The notes: generated by a model from the letters alone, not told the origin. A stretch of 64,000 nt of DNA from GCA-003244245 sp963822695 (GCA_963822695.1 CAWGJH010000013.1:62001-126000), one strand, 5' to 3'. Positions 1-9,189 are shown, numbered from the stretch's first letter. A program made the numbers and translations.

Positions 1-5
1 ACGCC

Positions 6-131
6 ATGTCCAAAAACATCACTCAGCGGGAGCTGCGCAAGGTTGACGTCGCGCAGTTCTTCGTCAACCTCGACCGCTACGCCGCCCCTGACCCGCTACG
101 CGACCCCGGCGAGCCGGAGCGTCCGGTGTGA
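6..131 (+). pseudogene. Phd-type antitoxin remnant with internal deletion
   Basis: A 41-codon reading frame begins MSKNITQRELR, the usual opening of actinobacterial Phd/YefM-type antitoxins. It then jumps to a segment (QFFVNLDRYAAPDP, then DPGEPERPV) that resembles the acidic C-terminal toxin-binding tail of the same family. The DNA-binding middle, about 40 residues, is missing, which suggests an internal deletion that kept the frame. It overlaps the VapC remnant that follows by 4 bases (GTGA), the usual antitoxin-toxin arrangement. The frame could extend past the left edge of the window, so a partial gene is not excluded. The family assignment is inferred from both ends matching. Confidence 0.5.
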
Positions 132-301
132 GCGAGCCTGGCCGCCGCATGTACGGCCAGCTCGTTGCGCTGGTTCTCGCGGCCAGGCGCAACCCCCGGC
201 CGCGCCGGATGGATCCGCTCATCGCCTCGGTCGCAACACACCACCGCCTGCCGTTACGATCGCCGCCATGCCGGCTGCCGACGACATCGAGACCCGCCTA
301 G
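128..301 (+). pseudogene. VapC (PIN) toxin remnant
   Basis: This frame starts with GTG overlapping the stop of the Phd remnant. It contains RMYGQLVALVLAARRNPRPR followed by DPLIASVATHHRLPL, which matches the C-terminal third of VapC PIN toxins, where the pattern is YGxxVAAVLAAGRxPRxRxxDLLIAATAxxxGLPL. The N-terminal half with the first acidic residues is absent, and the tail runs out of homology near base 255. It is therefore a truncated, inactive toxin. Its neighbour is an equally truncated antitoxin, so the whole module appears to have decayed. Confidence 0.55.
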
Positions 302-597
302 CCATCGTGGAGCGAGACGTCACCCAGCTCCGCGAGCAACTCGCCCTCACGATCTCCGACGCTGGTGCCGCCCGCATGCTGGCCGCCGGTGCCGACCACG
401 ACGTCTCAGAGGTCCGCGCCGAGTTGCGCGCCCACACCCAGGCCCTCAACGCCCTGCGGGAGACCCAGCTCGAACAGGGCCGGAAGATCGACGAGCAAAA
501 CCGGGAGATGCGCGAGGGTTTCGCCACCCTGGCCACCGGCATGGCGCAGATCACCACGCTGCTCACCAATCTTGGTGGGACGGAGAAGCTCAGATAG
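268..597 (+). CDS. Small coiled-coil protein of unknown function
   Basis: A 109-residue protein begins MPAADDIETRLAIVERD. Almost its whole length is predicted-looking heptad sequence rich in E, R, Q, L and A, for example the stretch around DEQNREMREGF. It has no signal peptide or membrane segment. A longer frame opens upstream at 43, but its N-terminal 75 residues are low-complexity and overlap the VapC remnant, so the ATG at 268 is preferred. No clear ribosome binding site precedes it. Proteins of this kind often sit near PIN toxin modules in actinomycetes, but no function can be assigned. Confidence 0.5.
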   Translation: MPAADDIETRLAIVERDVTQLREQLALTISDAGAARMLAAGADHDVSEVRAELRAHTQALNALRETQLEQGRKIDEQNREMREGFATLATGMAQITTLLTNLGGTEKLR

Positions 598-707
598 CAC
601 GGGGCAAGCCCGGGCCCAGGTACGCGACGCCGAGCAGCTCGCCACCCGTCGGCACCCTGACCGGCGAGGTGCTACCAGCCCGTCTACCGGCCACCGCCGC
701 AGCACTA

Positions 708-960
708 GGCCGTGTCCTGTAGATCATCAGGTGGGATAGGGTGGCCAGCTCGTGGGTGGTCTCAGTTCACCGAGTTCGACCATCAGAGCTGCTCGGCACG
801 GCATGGACAACCCTGAGATGAAACTTGGTGCGGATGGGACCAGTGGTGCAGATGTGCCGAAGTTTCATCCATCTATGGGTAGCCCGCCAGGGCCATGAAC
901 GTCTGCTGTCGAACTCGGCGACAGCAGGGTTGATCACCAAAAGATCGACAGGACACGACC
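708..960. mobile_element. Small inverted-repeat element (MITE-like or IS remnant)
   Basis: The left end reads GGCCGTGTCCTGTAGATC. The right end, read on the other strand, is GGTCGTGTCCTGTCGATC. These are near-perfect terminal inverted repeats of about 18 bases that resemble the ends of actinobacterial IS5-family elements. The 253 bases between them hold no transposase and include a second internal inverted pair (GATGAAACTT and AAGTTTCATC, near 820 and 860). This is best read as a non-autonomous element or an internally deleted IS. A target duplication could not be settled by eye. Confidence 0.45.
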
Positions 961-1072
961 TGTGGCGGCGCTGGCGTTCACGGTCGGCCAGCGCGGCGGC
1001 GTGCGACTGCACGATCATCCCAGTGGTGATGAGCGGTGCCGGTGAGCCACTGGACGTCGCAGACGACAGCAG

Positions 1073-1770
1073 TCAGCGGAAACGAGGTTCCTTCATCAGA
1101 GCCTCACTCTCGAGCTTGTACACCCGCTCGTCGTGGCCGATCTGCCGAAACACGTCCGCGAGTGAGACGAAGTGGCCGAAGTCGTCATCGAACTCGGATT
1201 CGAATGATTCGCTTTCCCACTCGGGATACTCGGCGACCATGGTCATGTACTCGTGCTCCGCGTGGTCTTCGAAATCGGCATTGAGACGATACGACCAACT
1301 GGGGCGCACCACGAAGAGCAACCATGACTACTGTACTGATAGTAGACGAATGCGATCGTCTGTGGTAACCAGAAGAACTTGATCCGTGGCTGTGGCAGTC
1401 CAGACCTCGCGATCAGCTCTTCGATGATGAGCAGGTGGAACATCTCGTTGTCTTGCCACGCGCGGGACGTGGCAACACGATCGTGTATGCGCCGGGCCAT
1501 ACCTGTGCGCGTATGTATGTGAGTGATGGCGATGAAGGCGACCTGTTCCCATGCCTGGTAAGGAACGCGGGCGACCAACTCGAGTACCTTGAACTTGCTC
1601 AGCGTGCGAGGCTTGCCGTACACCACGTCGAGCAACGTGAACAGGATCCGCGCGGCAATTCCGTACCGCCGCCGCGGCTCCTCGAAGGTTTGATCTTGTG
1701 CCCGTCGCAGCTCCTCGTGCGTGAGCCGCGACAGCCGTCCAGACGCGGCCGGGCTCAATGATCTCCTCAC
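1073..1770 (-). pseudogene. Alternative-oxidase-like di-iron protein, frameshifted
   Basis: Two overlapping frames together spell an AOX-like ferritin-fold protein of about 230 residues. The first frame (start 1770) carries YQAWEQVA, which is the first Glu ligand, and DNEMFHLL, which is ExxH. The second carries RLNADFEDHAEHEYM, matching the AOX LEEEAxxxY block, and DVFRQIGHDERVYKLES, matching the last block. The reading shifts one base near 1325-1340, inside a segment that would read WLLFVVRP. In AOX the final block is ExxH; here it is ERVY, so the last His ligand looks replaced by Tyr. A frameshift plus a lost ligand points to a dead gene. It would have been a quinol or related di-iron oxidase at the membrane. 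Confidence 0.55.
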
Positions 1771-1901
1771 CAGCCATCGCTACCCCTCCACGGCACCTCG
1801 ACCCGAGCCGCCGAATCCGTTCGACCTCGATGATTGGGCGTTGCCCTGCAGGCTAACGGGTTTGTGGCTGGGTCGGTGAGGCTCACCGTGCCGATCGCCG
1901 A

Positions 1902-4265
1902 TCAACGGACGGGGCCGACGGCCTCGATGTTGGCGATGGTGAAGTCACGTTGGGCGTTGCGGGTGTGGCACCAGGAGTCGAGCCATTTGCCGTAGAGCTG
2001 TTGTGGCCGGATTGCCCGGGTGCTGCGGCTACCGTTCTTGTCACGGTAGACGATGAGCACGTCGTTGTGGTGTTCCACGGCGTCGGACAGGAGTTCCAGT
2101 TCAGCGTCATCGAGGTGGCAGTTGAGCTGTGCTAACAGCTCGAAAGTGTCCGAATCCGCGGCAACGCTCATGGTCACGCCGTGTGGGTCGGCCATGAGCC
2201 GCTGGGCCAGCTCGGTGGCGGGCAGCGCCGGTCGCGGTGTCGTGATGATCGCGCGAGTGGGTGCCGACGCCTGGTGATCGGGACGGGCTTCGACGATCAC
2301 CGTGCCCTGGGCATCTTCAGCCATCGGGGACAGGCCGACCTCGCGCAGGCGCGCCAGAACGTCGTCAAGACTGGATGGGCTGGACAGGACGGTAGGGGCG
2401 AGCTGGCTGAAGTGCAGCTTGGTGAGAGATCGAGTGTGCAGGATCTCGGTGATCAGCGAGTCGTCGGCGATGACACAGGAGCGCATACCACGCACCCGAA
2501 TCTGCCCATGCCGACGGGACACGTCGGTAATCAGATACTCCAGTGGCTGGGGAACCGGGCGGGTGGAGCTGGCGGCCAGCTCAGTGCGCAGCTCCTGGGC
2601 GGTCCACCCGGTATCGAGCGCAGCCCGGACGCTGGCCGGGGTGAACCGCCAGGTTCGAGCGGCCCCGTGGGTTTCGGCAATGGCCGAGTCGTTCAGCAGC
2701 CGTGACACGGCCGCGCTCGGCTGACCGGAGACCACTGCTGTGAGGTCCGACTGCAGGATCACGCTGCACGGGGTTTCGGGGAGCAGCGCGGCGCAACGCC
2801 GGACCAGCTCTTCCACCCTATCCTCGGGCGCGGACCCGGCCACGGCCAGCAGATGCTCTCCGAGTTCTGACACCTCGTCAGCGGCGATCACCCCGAGCAG
2901 TTCGGCTTCGCGGACGGTGGCGGCCATCTTGTCCGCCCGTTGCCCCGCGTCGTAGCCGTGCAGCGGGAAGAACCAGTCGATCTCCTTGCCCGCCGCGCGC
3001 ACCGACACACCCGAACGGGCGGCCGACAGCAGCGCGCGCCGCAACAGCCCAGCGGCCGACGCCAGCGGCAACGGCGGCGGAAGCTCCTTATCCCCCTGGA
3101 TTTCCCGGCTGGTCGGCGCATGCTCGAGCAAGAACCACGCATCAACCAGCACGGCCCACTGCCGGCCTGGTTCCCCAGCGCGCCATCCGGCATAGGAGTG
3201 CGTCGGTGCATACCCGGCGTCGGCTTGACCCAGCAGGCCAGCGGCGTAGGCCAGATCGATCCACAACACCAGGACGTCCTCGGGGATCGACAGCCGCTTG
3301 GCCAGCCGTGCGCGTTCCCGAGGCCCGACCCCACCCTTCTTCAGCGCCGCGATCGACGCCGCGCCTGCCTCGTCAAGCAGGGTCGTCACCCCCCGAAGTG
3401 CCTCCTGGGCGGCGGCCTGGGCAGCCCGGCGCACCGCTGCCTCGTCAGCTCCGGCTGGGGGGATGTCCGGACGCCCGGTGAGCGTGAGCTCGCGTTCGGC
3501 CAGCCAACCGGCGACCGCCACTTCCTTGGGCAGCTCACACCCATAGTTGACGGGCAGCAGCAGGCCGGACGCGATAAGCAGCTCGGTCGGATCATGATCA
3601 CCCGCACCGCGAGGCCGGGGGTAGCCGAACCCCGAGTAGTAGTCGTGATAACCACGCCGGTACTCGCGGAGCCGATCCTTGGCCGGTGTGGGCAGATCAG
3701 CGATTATCGTGGCCAGCAAGGGTAGATCAGCCATGCAGCCGGACAGTCGCGCTGCCAGTTCGGGCTTGCGCAGTCCATCGGTCGCGATACCGAACGCGCC
3801 GACCGCCGCGCGCAGATTGTCAGCGAGGGCCGACCCCGCGATCTTCTCCACCGGTCGGCCACCACCGATCTCCGCCGACCAGTACGCCTCCAGCCGCTCC
3901 GGCAGGCGCAGGCTCCCAGAACTGTCCCAAGCCAGCCCCCGCCCGCACAACTCGGCCACTGCGTCACGCACCGCCTGCTCCGAGGCGCCCAGCAGCCGCG
4001 CGAGAGCCGGCACCGTGGCCGACGCACCAAGGGCGACGATGGCCTGCCCGACGATGACCATGTCCCGGTTCACTGTGCGCAACGCGGCGCCCAGCGAATC
4101 CGCACCGCCCAGCCGCTGGGCGAGCTGACTGAAGCCACGCGGCGCCGGCTGCACCAGGACATCCGGACGCGCGTGGAGCAGCGCGGTCAACGACACCTCG
4201 CCCAGACCGGATAAGTACTCGGCAAACGATACTGAATCAGATGATCTTGTACTCACATCCGTCAT
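1902..4265 (-). CDS. Helicase-associated (XPB/Ssl2-like) domain protein with C-terminal WYL-like region
   Basis: A protein of about 787 residues of the actinobacterial 'helicase-associated domain' family (compare M. tuberculosis Rv0862c), which lacks the helicase motor itself. The N-terminal half has repeated winged-helix-like segments (ATVPALARLLGASEQAVRDA). The region around residues 470-640 holds the helicase C-like domain (PCSVILQSDLTAVVSG, then YLITDVSRRHGQIRVRG). The last 90 residues (ELELLSDAVEHHNDVLIVYR, ending FTIANIEAV) look like a WYL ligand-binding module. ATG 4265 is chosen because AGAGGG sits 11 bases before it; a GTG at 4304 adds 13 unlikely residues. It lies 58 bases downstream of glgX on the same strand. 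Confidence 0.8.
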   Translation of the reverse strand: MTDVSTRSSDSVSFAEYLSGLGEVSLTALLHARPDVLVQPAPRGFSQLAQRLGGADSLGAALRTVNRDMVIVGQAIVALGASATVPALARLLGASEQAVRDAVAELCGRGLAWDSSGSLRLPERLEAYWSAEIGGGRPVEKIAGSALADNLRAAVGAFGIATDGLRKPELAARLSGCMADLPLLATIIADLPTPAKDRLREYRRGYHDYYSGFGYPRPRGAGDHDPTELLIASGLLLPVNYGCELPKEVAVAGWLAERELTLTGRPDIPPAGADEAAVRRAAQAAAQEALRGVTTLLDEAGAASIAALKKGGVGPRERARLAKRLSIPEDVLVLWIDLAYAAGLLGQADAGYAPTHSYAGWRAGEPGRQWAVLVDAWFLLEHAPTSREIQGDKELPPPLPLASAAGLLRRALLSAARSGVSVRAAGKEIDWFFPLHGYDAGQRADKMAATVREAELLGVIAADEVSELGEHLLAVAGSAPEDRVEELVRRCAALLPETPCSVILQSDLTAVVSGQPSAAVSRLLNDSAIAETHGAARTWRFTPASVRAALDTGWTAQELRTELAASSTRPVPQPLEYLITDVSRRHGQIRVRGMRSCVIADDSLITEILHTRSLTKLHFSQLAPTVLSSPSSLDDVLARLREVGLSPMAEDAQGTVIVEARPDHQASAPTRAIITTPRPALPATELAQRLMADPHGVTMSVAADSDTFELLAQLNCHLDDAELELLSDAVEHHNDVLIVYRDKNGSRSTRAIRPQQLYGKWLDSWCHTRNAQRDFTIANIEAVGPVR

Positions 4266-4323
4266 TCTGCCGTCGGCCCTCTCAGGGGCACGAACCGCGG
4301 TCACCCACCGGCTCGTAGCCGGC

Positions 4324-6441
4324 TCAGTATTGGCAGCGGAGCACGAGCATCGCCCTGGCTTGTATCCGCAGCTTGCAGCCCGCTACCGCGTCGCGCTGCT
4401 TGCGTCGGGCGTGGGCTAGCAGGGGGTCGGTGGTATCCACGACGATCTCCCAGCTCTGACCATACGCGGAGTCGGGCAGGGTGAAGGTGACCGGCCGGTG
4501 GTGAGCATTGAAGAGGAGCAGGAACGAATCGTCAATGATCCGTTCACCGAGATCGTCGCGTTCGGGGATGCCCCGGCCGTTGAGGAAGATCCCGACGGTC
4601 ATGGCCAACCCGACGTTCCAGTCCTCCTCGCACATCTGCTGCCCGTCGGGGCGCAGCCAGGCGATGTCCTCGATGCTGGAGCCACGGATCGGGCGGCCCT
4701 GAAAGAACCGGCGGCGGCGGAACACCGGGTGGGTGGCACGCAGCCGGGTGAGCCCAGCGGTGAACTCGGTGAGAATCTCGTTCTGCCGGGCGTCGTCCCA
4801 GTCGATCCAGCTGATCTTGCCGTCCTGGCAGTACACGTTGTTGTTGCCGTGCTGGGTGCGGCCTAGCTCGTCCCCGTGCGCGAGCATCGGAACCCCTTGG
4901 GAAAGCAACAGGGTGGTCAGCAGGTTGCGTTTCTGCCGTTCCCGCAGCGCGACGATCCTGCCGTCCTCCGTGGGACCCTCGGTGCCGCAGTTCCACGAAC
5001 GGTTGTGGCTCTCGCCGTCTCGGTTATCCTCGCCGTTATCCTCATTGTGCTTGTGGTTGTAGGACACCAGATCGTTCAACGTGAACCCGTCGTGCGCGGT
5101 CACAAAGTTGATCGAGGCGTTGGGACGGCGGCCGTCGGCTTCATAGAGGTCTGACGAGCCGGTGAACCGGGAGGCGAACTCGGCCAACGTGGCCGGTTCA
5201 CCACGCCAGAAGTCGCGCACGGTATCGCGGTACTTGCCGTTCCACTCCGTCCACAGCGGGGGGAAGCCACCGACCTGGTAGCCGCCCTCGCCGACGTCCC
5301 ACGGTTCAGCGATCAGCTTGACCTGGCTGATCACCGGGTCCTGGTTGACCAGGTCGAAGAACGCCGACAGCCGATCCACCTCATGGAACTCTCGAGCCAG
5401 GGTGGCCGCAAGATCGAAGCGGAACCCGTTGACGTGCATCTCGGTCACCCAGTACCGCAGCGAATCCATGATGAGCCGCAGCGACTCGTGGTGACGGACG
5501 TTGAAGCTGTTCCCGGTGCCGGTGGTGTCGTAGTAGTGCTTCAGGTCGCCCTCGACCAGCCGATAGTAAGCTGGGTTGTCGATACCGCGAAAGGACAGCG
5601 TCGGCCCAAGATGGTTGCCCTCAGCGGTGTGGTTGTACACCACATCGAGGATGACCTCGATGCCCGCCCGGTGCAGCGCTCGGACCATGGCCTTGAATTC
5701 CTGTACCTGCTCACCCCGGGTGCCGAAGCAGGCGTAGTCGTTGTGCGGGGCGAAAAAACCGATGGTGTTGTAACCCCAGTAGTTGGACAGCCCACGCTCG
5801 ACGAGCGTGGAGTCGTGCACGAACTGGTGCACCGGCATCAGCTCCACCGCGGTCACCCCGAGCTCGCGGAAGTATTTGATCATGGCAGGGTGGGCGAGGC
5901 CGGAGTAGCTGCCGCGGACGTCATCAGGGATCTGCGGGTGGCGCATCGTCATGCCCTTGACGTGCGCCTCGTAGATCACCGTCTCGTGATAGGGGATACG
6001 CAGCAACCGATCGTCGGCCCAGTCGAAGAATGGGCTGATCACCACTGAGGTCATCGCGTACGGCGCGGAATCGGCATCGTTGTAGGAATCCGGATCGCCG
6101 AACCGGTAAGCAAACAGCGCCTCGTTCCACTCGATGCGGCCGTCGATCGCCTTGGCATAAGGGTCGAGCAGCAGCTTGCTCGGATTACACCGCAAACCCG
6201 CAGATGGGTCGTAGGGGCCGTGCACCCGGTAGCCGTAACGCTGACCGGGACCGACCCTCGGCAGATAACCGTGCCACACCAGGCCATCCCGTTCGGGCAG
6301 CGCGGTCCGCGTCTCCTCGCCCGCGTCGTTGAACAAGCACAGCTCGATCTGGTGCGCGGCCTCGGAGAAGATCGAGAAGTTGGTGCCGCCACCGTCATAG
6401 GTCGCGCCCAGCGGGTAGGGCGAGCCAGGCCAAATATCCAT
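4324..6441 (-). CDS. glgX: Glycogen debranching enzyme GlgX (isoamylase type, GH13)
   Basis: A 705-residue GH13 enzyme that hydrolyses alpha-1,6 branches of phosphorylase-trimmed glycogen in the cytoplasm. The N-terminus (MDIWPGSPYPLGATYDGGGT) is the standard GlgX/TreX opening with a CBM48 fold. Catalytic elements are visible: GFRFDLAATL (nucleophile Asp), LIAEPWDVG (acid/base Glu) and FVTAHDGFTL (transition-state Asp). ATG 6441 is favoured over the longer frame from 6528 because GGAGGG lies four bases upstream and family alignment begins there. The length is normal and the reading frame is intact. Confidence 0.95.
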   Translation of the reverse strand: MDIWPGSPYPLGATYDGGGTNFSIFSEAAHQIELCLFNDAGEETRTALPERDGLVWHGYLPRVGPGQRYGYRVHGPYDPSAGLRCNPSKLLLDPYAKAIDGRIEWNEALFAYRFGDPDSYNDADSAPYAMTSVVISPFFDWADDRLLRIPYHETVIYEAHVKGMTMRHPQIPDDVRGSYSGLAHPAMIKYFRELGVTAVELMPVHQFVHDSTLVERGLSNYWGYNTIGFFAPHNDYACFGTRGEQVQEFKAMVRALHRAGIEVILDVVYNHTAEGNHLGPTLSFRGIDNPAYYRLVEGDLKHYYDTTGTGNSFNVRHHESLRLIMDSLRYWVTEMHVNGFRFDLAATLAREFHEVDRLSAFFDLVNQDPVISQVKLIAEPWDVGEGGYQVGGFPPLWTEWNGKYRDTVRDFWRGEPATLAEFASRFTGSSDLYEADGRRPNASINFVTAHDGFTLNDLVSYNHKHNEDNGEDNRDGESHNRSWNCGTEGPTEDGRIVALRERQKRNLLTTLLLSQGVPMLAHGDELGRTQHGNNNVYCQDGKISWIDWDDARQNEILTEFTAGLTRLRATHPVFRRRRFFQGRPIRGSSIEDIAWLRPDGQQMCEEDWNVGLAMTVGIFLNGRGIPERDDLGERIIDDSFLLLFNAHHRPVTFTLPDSAYGQSWEIVVDTTDPLLAHARRKQRDAVAGCKLRIQARAMLVLRCQY

Positions 6442-6617
6442 ACACCCTCCGCAGATCCATACTGTTCCCACGGCGCGACACAGTCGCCCACCGTGACCTT
6501 TGTATCGTCTGCCCACAGCGTTCGCCACCGCAGCACAGCACCAGAACGCCGGTAGGAAGCGGCGCGGGGTATCCGAAATATCGTGTGAACTGCCCGGTAA
6601 GCGGGCAACCTGCCGTT

Positions 6618-6734
6618 ATGACCCACGAAGGAATCCGGATCCGTCGAGTCTATGACGAGCCAAGCTCCGAGGATGGGACGAGCAAAGACCTCGACCACAG
6701 CCAGGCTGCGGTGCTCGCCGAAGTGCTGAGGTAA
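6618..6734 (+). pseudogene. DUF488 protein remnant with internal deletion
   Basis: A 38-residue frame joins the two ends of a DUF488-family protein. It opens MTHEGIRIRRVYDEPSSEDG, the conserved N-terminus that is normally followed by TRVLVDRLWPRG. It ends SKDLDHSQAAVLAEVLR, the conserved C-terminal helix (normally xRDLEHNQAVVLAEVL). About 75 residues in between are gone, and the frame is still open with its own stop. It lies in the gap between two genes on the other strand. Both ends matching one family is strong evidence of an internal deletion rather than a chance ORF. Confidence 0.65.
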
Positions 6735-6766
6735 TCCCGACGACCAACTCCGGTCCGGCCAGCCGG

Positions 6767-8056
6767 TCACCTCGTGACCGGTGCGTCCAGCAGGCGCTCG
6801 ATGGCGGCGAGCTTGATGCACACGACCAGCCCGTCCAACGCCTCAGCCAGCTCCGAAATGGGCGGGTAGCTGGGCGCCAGCCGGATCACCCGGTCGTCGG
6901 GGTCCTTGCCGTACGGGAACGGCGCGCCAGCCGGGGTCAGCGCGATGCCGGCGCCAGCGGCCAACTCGACGACTCGGCTGGCGCAGCCGTCCAGCACATC
7001 GAGGGTGACGAAGTAACCACCCTCGGGTACGGTCCAGGCCGCCACCCCACTGTCACCGAGCTTGCTGGTCAGCGTGCGCTGGACGAGATCGAACTTCGGC
7101 GCGAGCAGTGCGCGGTGCCGCTCCATGTGGGCGTATACGCCGGTCACGGTCTCCAGAAACAGGACGTGTCGCAGCTGGTTGACCTTGTCGGGGCCGATCG
7201 TGCACCTGGACAGGTGCCCGGTCAGCCAGTCCACGTTGGCCGGGGACGCACCGTAGAAGGCCACCCCGCTACCAGCTAGCGTGATCTTCGACGTGGAGCC
7301 GAACACGAACGGCCGGTCGGCGTGACCTGAGGCGGTGGCCAGCCGGAGGATGTCGGCGACCTCATGCCGGACCTCGGTCAGATGGTGCACGGCGTATGCG
7401 TCGTCCCAGAAGATCCGGAAGTCATCGGCGGCGGTGCGCATCCGGGCTAACCGACCGACGGTCTCCTCGGAATACCGGATGCCGGAGGGGTTGCTGTACT
7501 TGGGCACGCACCACATTCCCTTGATCCGAGCGTCCGCCGCGACCAGCCGCTCGACCTCGTTCATGTCTGGGCCAGCCGCGTTCATCGGCACCGTGATCAT
7601 CTCGATGCCCAGCTTCTCGCACAGCGCAAAGTGCCGGTCGTAGCCGGGCACCGGGCACAGGAACGCCGCCCCGGTGCCCAGCCCCCACGGCTGCTCCACC
7701 CCGGGCACGCCGAACAGCACGGCGTGCACCAGGCACTCGTGCATCAGCGCCAGACTGGAGTTACCGAACGCAACCAGCTGCTCGACAGGCACCTGAAGCA
7801 GTTCACCGAAGATCTTGCGCAGCTCCACCAGCCCGCGCAGGCCTCCGTAGTTGCGGGTGTCGGTGCCGTCGCTGGCCAGGTGCTTGCCGGCCCCTGGCAG
7901 CGCCAGCAGCGGCTCGGACAGGTCCAGCTGCTCAGCCGAGGGCTTGCCCCTGGTCAGGTCGAGGGCGAGCCCCCGCGCTTGCAGTGCCGCGTACTCGCGA
8001 CGCAGGTCGTCGCGGTGGCGGGTCAGTTCGCTGGTGGACAGATGGGTCAAGGTCAC
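6767..8056 (-). CDS. PLP-dependent aspartate aminotransferase (class I/II, PF12897 type)
   Basis: A 429-residue fold-type I aminotransferase of the branch that includes mycobacterial AspB (Rv3565). The sequence has DLTRGKPS near the N-terminus, the substrate and cofactor segment KYSNPSGIRYS, the cofactor Asp in FWDDAYAVHHL, and the Schiff-base Lys in FGSTSKITLAGSG. GTG 8056 is preferred because AAGGATG sits just upstream and the family normally starts with 'LTxLSxxELxxxRxxL'; the frame upstream to 8152 is not family-like. It is a cytosolic enzyme, probably aspartate/2-oxoglutarate transamination. It appears to be a single-gene unit; the next gene upstream ends 100 bases away. Confidence 0.88.
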   Translation of the reverse strand: MTLTHLSTSELTRHRDDLRREYAALQARGLALDLTRGKPSAEQLDLSEPLLALPGAGKHLASDGTDTRNYGGLRGLVELRKIFGELLQVPVEQLVAFGNSSLALMHECLVHAVLFGVPGVEQPWGLGTGAAFLCPVPGYDRHFALCEKLGIEMITVPMNAAGPDMNEVERLVAADARIKGMWCVPKYSNPSGIRYSEETVGRLARMRTAADDFRIFWDDAYAVHHLTEVRHEVADILRLATASGHADRPFVFGSTSKITLAGSGVAFYGASPANVDWLTGHLSRCTIGPDKVNQLRHVLFLETVTGVYAHMERHRALLAPKFDLVQRTLTSKLGDSGVAAWTVPEGGYFVTLDVLDGCASRVVELAAGAGIALTPAGAPFPYGKDPDDRVIRLAPSYPPISELAEALDGLVVCIKLAAIERLLDAPVTR

Positions 8057-8158
8057 GTCTGCATCATCCTTGGTGGGGTCACCAACGGCGCCACCGCATG
8101 GTGGATCCGGCCTCGCCGGGCACTCCGAGGTGTACGTCACCGATACCACCAACGCGGC

Positions 8159-8680
8159 CTACTTCGCCCGGCGAGCTCTCAGGACACCGTCTGTGGTCCG
8201 GATTCCTCGTGGAGAATGGACTCCCTGGCGTATCCATCCCGCGGCGGCGTCGGCGAAGAATCCAGCCGCGACCCACTCCCTGGCCACCATCACGGGGTGC
8301 CGCCCAGCCTCGGTGGCATGGTCCTGCACGAGGTGTGCGAGTGTGATCAGTTCAGCGTCCCTGGCCACGTAGCCGATTCCGCGCCGATTATGAGTGCAGG
8401 GGCCCGCGGAGGAATCGCGGAACAGCCACAGCCCACGTTCGGCCAGCAGCTCCTCGGCCAGCGCCTCAGGCTCCGGCTGTGAGATGGGCACGCCCGAGCT
8501 GATCCAGTCCACCAGCGTCAAGGGCAGCGTGCCACGGCTGAGCTGGTGAAGTTCCAGCGTCCAGGAGGTCCCCACCGACCGGCACCACACCGCAGCCAGC
8601 ACGGGAGCCGCACCAGCCACATCATCTGACGTTGGTTGCCCGACCGCGTACTTCGCCGTCGCGGTCTCGTTGACTTTCAT
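8159..8680 (-). CDS. Hypothetical protein coupled to a STAS gene
   Basis: A 173-residue protein I do not recognise. It is soluble with no signal peptide. The central part (RRGIGYVARDAELITLAHLV) and a following helix-rich region look globular. It begins with ATG overlapping the stop of the upstream STAS gene by 4 bases (8677-8680), so the two are translationally coupled and probably act together in a stress or partner-switching circuit. This link is positional inference only. Confidence 0.65.
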   Translation of the reverse strand: MKVNETATAKYAVGQPTSDDVAGAAPVLAAVWCRSVGTSWTLELHQLSRGTLPLTLVDWISSGVPISQPEPEALAEELLAERGLWLFRDSSAGPCTHNRRGIGYVARDAELITLAHLVQDHATEAGRHPVMVAREWVAAGFFADAAAGWIRQGVHSPRGIRTTDGVLRARRAK

Positions 8681-9189
8681 CGTAGCTCCCCGACGGTCTG
8701 TATGGTTACGAGCGGGCCGATCAGCTCACCGGTGCCGGCACCCGAGGTCGCCGGCCCGAGGCGCGGCGGGGCGACCATCAGGACACCCGGCCGATCCAGC
8801 TGGGGGCCGCGCGATCGAGACTGCGCGAGGTCTCCCCCCCAGATAGTCAGCACGGTATCCAGTTCGGTGATCGCCAACACACGGCGGACCAGCCGCCCAG
8901 GACGGTTAAGGATCAGTTGACCACCAGCAGCGCGGAGCTGGTCATCGGCGCGGAGGAACACCTCCAAGCCGACGACGCCCAGGAACTTCAGCCCGGCCAG
9001 ATCGAGTACGACTTCTAGGAAGCCATCCCGGCAGAGTTGATCGAGAACCTGCTGGAGATGGGGTGCGCTGGCCAGGTCGAGTTCTCCGCTCAGCGCCACC
9101 CAACTGCGGACAGCATCCGAGGAGACCTCGACCCCGAACGTCGGTCCGCCATCGGCCCAGACCGGGCCCGTCCTCGTATCGTCACCCAT
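8677..9189 (-). CDS. STAS-domain anti-sigma-factor antagonist-like protein lacking the usual phosphoserine
   Basis: A 170-residue protein. The STAS core (residues about 20-120) has the hallmark strand-helix pattern: VALSGELDLASAPHL, then VVLDLAGLKFLGVVGLEVF, then QLILNRPGRLVRRVL. In SpoIIAA/RsbV proteins the turn reads DSSGL, with the Ser phosphorylated by the anti-sigma kinase. Here it reads GVVGL, so the switch residue is absent and the protein may be constitutively binding or may serve another role. A 50-residue C-terminal tail is not STAS. The ATG at 9189 matches family starts. It is coupled to the downstream unknown gene. Confidence 0.8.
   Translation of the reverse strand: MGDDTRTGPVWADGGPTFGVEVSSDAVRSWVALSGELDLASAPHLQQVLDQLCRDGFLEVVLDLAGLKFLGVVGLEVFLRADDQLRAAGGQLILNRPGRLVRRVLAITELDTVLTIWGGDLAQSRSRGPQLDRPGVLMVAPPRLGPATSGAGTGELIGPLVTIQTVGELR

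Noticed and set aside
767..1018. An 83-codon minus-strand ORF
   Set aside because: It lies almost entirely within the small inverted-repeat element and shows no transposase motifs.
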